A stretch of 11,362 nt of DNA from Lachnospiraceae bacterium (GTDB lineage: Bacteria > Bacillota > Clostridia > Lachnospirales > Lachnospiraceae): contig CAAFJI010000236.1 in the NCBI GenBank assembly GCA_900763175.1, positions 1 through 11,362 on the forward strand, given 5' to 3'. Below, one piece after another: positions 7,348-11,362 of this stretch. Position numbers and translations under genes: made by a program. Positions within the stretch are counted from its first letter, which is position 1; every line of letters begins with the position of its first letter. The notes under the pieces are model-generated. The model was not told where the DNA came from, ran no database searches, and was given only the letters and a program-made list of their open reading frames with translations.

Positions 7348-7847
7348 CTCCCCTTCTTTTTGCAATTCATTTCACTGCTTTCGAGAAATTCCAGACTGAC
7401 ACAAACAAATAGCAGGGAGCAAAGTATTGCTGCTTTTCCCTTCTTATCTCCAAGAAACCTTAACAGATATCCTGCTTTAGGCACCCACCAGCGAACCACT
7501 CCCTGCAGCTTTTCCCATTTCACAGGAGCTGCATCTTCATCTTTATTTGCATCCCCCTTGGTCACAAACTGCCTTTTCTTCATGTCTGTCTCCAATACCC
7601 GATGTGTCACCCTGGTTTCTTCCTCTCCCACTGTATACGTAATAATATCGCCTTTTTTCACCAATTCCGGTTTTTCCTTCTTTACATATATGGCGCAGCC
7701 TACTGGCAAAGCAGGCTGCATACTTCCGGATATTACCGTATAACACTGGAATCCCAGAATTGAAGGCAATGCAAAGCAGGTAAGAATCAATATCTGGATA
7801 GTCAGTACCAGCCAGAGAAAAAATTTCATCCACCTTTTCGCTTTCAC
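7344..7847 (-). CDS. sipW: SipW-type (ER-type) signal peptidase I
   Basis: A membrane-bound serine protease that removes signal peptides from a restricted set of exported proteins; SipW of Bacillus subtilis matures TasA and TapA. With the start chosen here it has 167 residues: a membrane segment at about 9-33, then VISGSMQP with the nucleophile Ser42, then THRV with His82 in place of the Lys of ordinary bacterial enzymes, then KGDANKDED with the conserved Asp residues near 99-103, and a second hydrophobic segment near 140-157 followed by a basic end. I start it at GTG 7847, not at the longer ATG at 7922. The GTG has AAGGAG nine bases upstream and forms a GTGA overlap with the stop of gene D, whereas the longer form would overlap D by 79 bases and add a Cys/Pro-rich, non-family N-terminus. 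It sits among five TasA-like genes, its obvious substrates. High confidence in family. Confidence 0.93.
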   Translation of the reverse strand: MKAKRWMKFFLWLVLTIQILILTCFALPSILGFQCYTVISGSMQPALPVGCAIYVKKEKPELVKKGDIITYTVGEEETRVTHRVLETDMKKRQFVTKGDANKDEDAAPVKWEKLQGVVRWWVPKAGYLLRFLGDKKGKAAILCSLLFVCVSLEFLESSEMNCKKKGR

Positions 7848-9115
7848 TTCAGCCTTCTCCTTCCATATATTTTTTGGCTGCACAGGGCTATGAACAGTAG
7901 GGCAGCAAACAGTAGGAGCCATTTTCCAACAACAGTCGTCTCGTCTCCGGTTTTCGGACTTGCTATCACTTCTGCCATCACTCTGTCTTCTGCGTTCATT
8001 CCATCTGAGCCACCTTGGACATCTCCGGAAGAAAGATTCTCTTTTTTTTCGTTTTCTCCTGAACCCATATCTTTTCTAACAGAAAATACCCATTTTACTT
8101 TTCCTAAAAGTTCCTGATATTTATTGTCCATTTCCGGATCCAGTGACAATCTCACAAGCAGATTTCTTCCCTGTCCTTTTTTCAGTTTTCCAAGAGAAAT
8201 ATCCTCCTTCATGCTCCAGCCGGCTCCTTCCAGATTTCCATCCACAGTTCCCTGATAGAGAACCTTCGTTCCCTCTGAAATTTCCACCACCGCATATTTA
8301 GTAAGAAGCTGCCTAAGCAATTCTCTCTTTCCGTAGCTTATTTTATCCTGTTTCACAGCCTGTGCTCTCAGAAACATAACAATTTCTTCATCTGCCTCAT
8401 TTTCCAGATGGATTGTCTGGCTTCTGGAGCATCCCGGTGTAAGATTTTTAAAATTTGCAAAAAGGTCCGTTTTTTCTCCGCTGATTTCCAGTTTTTTTTC
8501 TTTCTTGAAGGTTACGCTGGTCACAGTCTCACAGGTGCATGGCTGATATGTAATTCCCAGATCCTTTTCAGTCATCCCCCAGATATTCTTCATCTCACTG
8601 CTCTCAGCCTGTATGCTTTCCAACGCAACTGTAATTCTCGCTTCCTTGTTTTTATAGCTGTTACCCGCTTTTTCAGACAGATAATAACTGTCCATCAAAG
8701 GTTTCTTCGTGCTTGTCCCCGCTTTTAGCGCATCTCTGTAATACCAGTAACCGTCCTGTCTGTATTCCCATAAATCTGTATTGTAATGAATCTGGATCAT
8801 CTCCGGATTCAGATTTTTATCTTCCTCAAAAAAACCTTTTTCACTAATTGTGCCAAACATTTTTCCAATTTTTACACGCACAAAAGAATCCACATCTCCT
8901 GTATTTCTGATGCTGACTTCCTTTATAACTTTTTGCCCTGGATCAACGTGATCTGGTTTTTCATAGTTTTCCTCTATGGAATTTCTATATGAGGATATGG
9001 ACAGAAAATTAACAGCATATTCTGAAATATTAAAATCGGCAAAAATAACTCCGCAAAGAAACAGGCTTCCAAGAAATGCCCCGGAAAGGATACGTGTAAA
9101 TATGTGCCTTTTCAT
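7844..9115 (-). CDS. Two-domain TasA-like surface protein with SPKTG sortase signal (protein D)
   Basis: A 423-residue exported protein, likely covalently wall-attached. Signal peptide 1-26 ends VIFA-DFNI. Domain 1 (about 27-170) has the paralogue strands PGQKVIKEVSIRNTG, FVRVKI and VALESIQA. Domain 2 (about 200-346) is beta-rich, containing LTPGCSRSQTIHLEN, MFLRAQA and KWVFSVRKD. A Gly/Ser/Glu-rich spacer leads to SPKTG (386-390), a hydrophobic stretch (about 396-412) and the basic end YGRRRLK: a complete cell-wall sorting signal. SPKTG resembles the (S/P)PXTG motif of Clostridioides difficile class B sortase. No sortase gene lies in the window. The ATG follows AGGAGG by nine bases, 17 bases after gene C stops. 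It is the only anchored member of the set, so it may serve as the base that fixes the other proteins to the wall; that role is inferred. Confidence 0.9.
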   Translation of the reverse strand: MKRHIFTRILSGAFLGSLFLCGVIFADFNISEYAVNFLSISSYRNSIEENYEKPDHVDPGQKVIKEVSIRNTGDVDSFVRVKIGKMFGTISEKGFFEEDKNLNPEMIQIHYNTDLWEYRQDGYWYYRDALKAGTSTKKPLMDSYYLSEKAGNSYKNKEARITVALESIQAESSEMKNIWGMTEKDLGITYQPCTCETVTSVTFKKEKKLEISGEKTDLFANFKNLTPGCSRSQTIHLENEADEEIVMFLRAQAVKQDKISYGKRELLRQLLTKYAVVEISEGTKVLYQGTVDGNLEGAGWSMKEDISLGKLKKGQGRNLLVRLSLDPEMDNKYQELLGKVKWVFSVRKDMGSGENEKKENLSSGDVQGGSDGMNAEDRVMAEVIASPKTGDETTVVGKWLLLFAALLFIALCSQKIYGRRRLK

Positions 9116-9132
9116 TGCATTTCGCCTCCTGG

Positions 9133-9909
9133 TCAGCTGTCTGCGTTTCTGTTAACCTCCTGAAGAGTTCCCCCTTTTATTTCCTCGTCCAGCATCCGAT
9201 AGGCTTCTGACTGATTTGCAACGCCCTTGCTCTGGATTGCCTGTGCTGTTACCTTTAGCTGATATTCTCCAATCTTTTGCATTTCTGTCTGGTTCCAGTC
9301 TGTTGGTATCACAACATTGGTAAACAATGTAGATTCCTCTCCAATATTTAAAATACCGTCGCCCTTTTCTCCATTATAATTAAATACAAGTCTGGACGCA
9401 GTAGAACGTATCGTATCCTTTGTCCACAGAGGATTCACCATAGGATAAGCAGCAAGCTGGGAAAGATTATAGCCTGGAATCCGCTCTTGAATCAGGCCCG
9501 TTGCCTTCCCTCCTGTCTTATCATAAGTTCCATTAAAACTGTTATCAAAATAAATGGTCTTGTAAATTAAAGCCAGCGTGTCCTCATCTTTAATCTCCTT
9601 TCCCTGACTGTCCAGAATGTCCACGCACATTCTCACATAACAAGGTTCTTCCCCCTGCTTGTCCGAAGTGATATTTTTTACAGTTGGATTCTTATATACG
9701 GTATAACCAGGGTACATATTCGTTCCATCCTTGTCTTCTGGATTCCACTCCGGTTCTTTCAGTCCAATATCCAAGTCTCCGGTCGTAAATACATTCGTTT
9801 TTTCTGCATTTTCTGTAAAATACGCCATAGTATTTCCCATTCCAAACAGCAATGCACAAGATACTGCTCCTGCAAATAAAATATTTCTTTTTCCTCTGCT
9901 AATCTTCAT
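9133..9909 (-). CDS. TasA/camelysin-like exported protein (protein C), SipW-type substrate
   Basis: A 258-residue exported protein and the clearest TasA/CalY-type member here. Basic KISRGKRN, a hydrophobic core to about residue 27, then NTMA-YFTENAEK and TTGDLDIGLKEPEWNP, the standard start of SipW-dependent proteins. The strand MYPGYTVYKNPTVKNI is followed by CYVRMCV. The body (about 95-190) carries a long insertion relative to A and E. The end has VTAQAIQSKGVANQSEAY, the A-x-x-I-Q strand. It has no sorting motif and no second membrane segment, so the mature form is predicted to be released or polymerised outside the cell. The ATG overlaps the stop of gene B (ATGA) with AAAGGG just upstream. 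It could be the major fibre subunit by its similarity to TasA, but the sequence alone does not show polymerisation. Confidence 0.9.
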   Translation of the reverse strand: MKISRGKRNILFAGAVSCALLFGMGNTMAYFTENAEKTNVFTTGDLDIGLKEPEWNPEDKDGTNMYPGYTVYKNPTVKNITSDKQGEEPCYVRMCVDILDSQGKEIKDEDTLALIYKTIYFDNSFNGTYDKTGGKATGLIQERIPGYNLSQLAAYPMVNPLWTKDTIRSTASRLVFNYNGEKGDGILNIGEESTLFTNVVIPTDWNQTEMQKIGEYQLKVTAQAIQSKGVANQSEAYRMLDEEIKGGTLQEVNRNADS

Positions 9910-10619
9910 TTTTTCCCTTTCTGCTCAATGTCTGCAAAATTGAAAAGGCCTGCTTCATAGGCACTTTTCGGATTATCAAGTCCAAAATATTCCTCATTCT
10001 CCATCTGCTGCAACACCTGACCACTAATACGGATCTCAAATCCGCCCATCTTCCGTATCAGACTCTGTTGCTTCTCGTTTACCCTTTTGTCTATTGTAAG
10101 TCCGGTAAACAAAGGGATTGTCCTTTCCCCCTCTGCAGCAGGAAGATTTCGCTTCAGTATCTTTGTGTAGTAAAAGCACTGTACAGGATCCGTCCTTTTC
10201 TGTCCGTTAAAACGTATCCAGTCTTTTTTTACCGGATCATCACTGTTGTAATCAATCTGATAGACCTGTACTACCTTTTCCATATCCTCATAGCTTAGAA
10301 GAGTGCCTGCTTTTTCTTTATCCGGGCATTCCTTTCCATAAATGAATTCGCATTTCAGCGCTACCATTTCATCTATATCTGAGGTGGAAGTATTTGTCAC
10401 CTGAGGGTCCTTGGCTATCACCTTGTCAGGAATTGTCAAAATCCCATCGTCAGGATTCCAGGCAGGCTCAGTAAGCACTGCAGATATCCCGTTTTCCCCT
10501 GTAAAGCTCAGCCTGTTAAGCACCTCTCCTTTGTCATTCATATAGGAAAATGTTTCAGAAGCCCCAGCACATACCAGCACTGCCAGTACAATTCCTATCA
10601 GTTCTTTCCTTTTCTTCAT
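9906..10619 (-). CDS. TasA-like exported protein (protein B), divergent SipW-type substrate
   Basis: A 237-residue exported protein related to C but more divergent. KKRKELIG and a hydrophobic stretch to about residue 20 lead to SETFS-YMND, then GISAVLTEPAWNPDDG, which matches the EPEWNPEDKDG of protein C. The strand VIAKDPQVTNTST replaces the PG-x-K-x-P block. The middle (about 95-185) is a long Lys/Asp-rich insertion with Tyr-containing strands. The closing strand reads FEIRISGQVLQ, a weak form of A-x-x-I-Q, followed by an acidic tail. There is no sorting motif. The ATG follows AAGGAGG seven bases upstream, 12 bases after gene A stops, and its own stop overlaps the start of C (ATGA). Family assignment rests on shared motifs and on position; a precise role is not evident. 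Confidence 0.85.
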   Translation of the reverse strand: MKKRKELIGIVLAVLVCAGASETFSYMNDKGEVLNRLSFTGENGISAVLTEPAWNPDDGILTIPDKVIAKDPQVTNTSTSDIDEMVALKCEFIYGKECPDKEKAGTLLSYEDMEKVVQVYQIDYNSDDPVKKDWIRFNGQKRTDPVQCFYYTKILKRNLPAAEGERTIPLFTGLTIDKRVNEKQQSLIRKMGGFEIRISGQVLQQMENEEYFGLDNPKSAYEAGLFNFADIEQKGKK

Positions 10620-10631
10620 GGAACCGCCTCC

Positions 10632-11135
10632 TTACATTCCGGCAAAGGCTTCTTCTGCCGATGCAAAACCCTCTGCCTGGATCGCTTCCTCATATACAAG
10701 AATATCAAAAGGAACCAGATCTTGCTTTTTTACATTTTCTTTTATAACAATATTATCAAATACTGTATCTGTATCTGTTCCAGGAAGGACTTTCTTTTGA
10801 TAGTAATAATATCCATCAGAATCTAAGATCCAGCTGGCATTTATGTGCAGAGGCTCGCATTGTTCCATAGCCCTGCTGTCACTAAATGCAACCCATACCC
10901 TGACATATACTGGAATTTCACTGTCATTTTGGATACGTGGTTTCTTCTTAATCACCTGACCTGGCTCCGGCTTTTCGGGAGGTTCAAACTCTTCTTCGAT
11001 ATGTGTTTTGTTTTCTGCAATCTCTATCTGATTGACTACTTCTTTATAATCGATCAGATATGCATATACAACGGCTCCTGTGATTCCTACAGCAAGGCAT
11101 AGGGCTGCTGCATAAAATATCCATTTCTTTCTCAC
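10632..11135 (-). CDS. TasA-like exported protein (protein A), first gene of the operon, GTG start
   Basis: A compact 167-residue exported protein. RKKW plus a hydrophobic core and VVYA-YLID give the SipW-type signal peptide. A Glu/Pro-rich segment (EEEFEPPEKPEPG) follows, then QVIKKKPRIQND and VYVRVWVAFSD, a Tyr-rich hairpin (GYYYYQKK), and finally VYEEAIQAEGFASAEEAF, the closing strand seen in TasA-like proteins. It is essentially the minimal fold of the family and has no sorting motif. The start is not straightforward. The only usable codon in frame is GTG at 11135, and the nearest good ribosome binding site (AAAGGAG, 11165-11171) is 29 bases away with a hairpin between them. The frame is open back to a TAA at 11211-11213, but contains no ATG, GTG or TTG upstream of 11135. 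The gene is followed 12 bases later by gene B. Confidence 0.85.
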   Translation of the reverse strand: MRKKWIFYAAALCLAVGITGAVVYAYLIDYKEVVNQIEIAENKTHIEEEFEPPEKPEPGQVIKKKPRIQNDSEIPVYVRVWVAFSDSRAMEQCEPLHINASWILDSDGYYYYQKKVLPGTDTDTVFDNIVIKENVKKQDLVPFDILVYEEAIQAEGFASAEEAFAGM

Positions 11136-11210
11136 AGATATGCTACAGGTATTCTGCCTGTTTTCTCCTTTCTTCTCAAAATTTTGTATCAGCAGATATT
11201 TATGTTCTGC
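11136..11210 (-). promoter_or_regulatory. Translation-initiation region of the operon with structured spacer
   Basis: On the minus strand AAAGGAG (11165-11171) is separated from the GTG at 11135 by 29 bases, too far for normal initiation. Between them ACAGG and CCTGT (11157-11161 and 11145-11149) can form a 5-base-pair, 7-base-loop hairpin. Folding it removes 17 bases and leaves an effective spacing of about 12. A second weak inverted repeat (AGCAG 11191-11195 / CTGCT 11207-11211) lies just upstream. Whether the hairpin forms is inference. Confidence 0.45.
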
Positions 11211-11362
11211 TTAATCTGACAAGCACAAGGGAACCACCTCCTTTCTGGCAGCAAGACGCACTGTTGTTTTTACCTTAAAAGCAGATAATCATCGTGGGGT
11301 ACATGTAAAGATTAGAGAAAACAGATTAATTAAACAGACGCATTCGGGAATAATAGAATTAA
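11211..11362 (-). promoter_or_regulatory. Operon leader with a perfect Shine-Dalgarno sequence and possible leader peptide
   Basis: The leader contains AAAGGAGGTG (11235-11244), an essentially perfect match to the anti-Shine-Dalgarno, without an annotated gene behind it. Short frames it could start are TTG 11228 to TAA 11211 (five codons, MCLSD) and GTG 11226 to TAA 11200 (eight codons). A 16-codon frame from GTG 11261 (MRLAARKEVVPLCLSD) contains the site rather than using it. A -35-like TTGTCA lies at 11217-11222 but no matching -10 is clear. Bases beyond 11262 are AT-rich, and I see no gene or convincing promoter there. Confidence 0.35.

Noticed and set aside
7543..7833. A 96-codon minus-strand frame inside the sipW gene
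   Set aside because: It is a shifted frame of sipW. The Ser-His-Asp motifs are all in the other frame, and this one has no recognisable features.
7848..7922. N-terminal extension of the SipW peptidase from ATG 7922
   Set aside because: It overlaps gene D by 79 bases and adds residues unlike the family. GTG 7847 has a better ribosome binding site and a GTGA overlap.
11232..11246. Plus-strand ACCACCTCCTTTCT resembling the 3' end of 16S rRNA
   Set aside because: It is simply the complement of the perfect Shine-Dalgarno sequence on the minus strand. The flanking bases do not match 16S rRNA.
1..11362. CRISPR arrays, insertion sequences or phage genes
   Set aside because: I saw no regularly spaced direct repeats, transposase-like proteins or phage proteins on either strand.

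Overview
The window looks like chromosomal DNA from a low-to-moderate GC Gram-positive anaerobe, most likely a Lachnospiraceae-type Clostridium relative. This is inferred from strong AGGAGG-type ribosome binding sites, a clostridial-style glutaminyl-tRNA synthetase, SpaA/Cna-B adhesin domains, a SPKTG cell-wall sorting motif and SipW/TasA-type secretion genes. I cannot name the species.

Layout. Bases 110-538 (+) encode a small membrane-anchored, very acidic protein of unknown function. It converges on glnS (668-2335, -), and two stacked hairpins lie between them. A divergent gap (2336-2521) holds the promoter of a single tRNA-Thr(GGT) gene (2522-2594, +) with its own terminator. The rest, 2675 to about 11210, is one co-directional minus-strand operon of seven tightly packed genes, most of them coupled by 4-base overlaps or gaps under 20 bases. 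A leader of about 225 bases occupies the right edge.

The operon, in transcription order, encodes: three TasA/camelysin-like exported proteins (A 10632-11135, B 9906-10619, C 9133-9909); a larger two-domain relative with a C-terminal SPKTG sorting signal (D 7844-9115); a SipW-type (ER-type Ser-His) signal peptidase (7344-7847, restarted here at a GTG); a fifth TasA-like protein (E 6709-7347); and a 1345-residue secreted adhesin (F 2675-6712) built from an acidic stalk, a head domain, three isopeptide-type repeats and four SpaA/Cna-B-type domains. All five TasA-like proteins share the same signal-peptide end, a PG-x-x-x-x-K-x-P-x-V-x-N-like strand and a terminal A-x-x-I-Q-like strand.

Working model (inference): SipW matures the five TasA-like subunits, which assemble into a surface fibre or matrix. 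D fixes the assembly to the wall through a sortase encoded elsewhere, and F, which has no sorting signal of its own, is the large adhesive partner. TasA-SipW systems and SpaA pilins are each known. Their combination here, with five paralogues and an unanchored isopeptide adhesin, is the most interesting content. The leader also holds an unexplained perfect Shine-Dalgarno sequence and a hairpin between the ribosome binding site and the first start codon.
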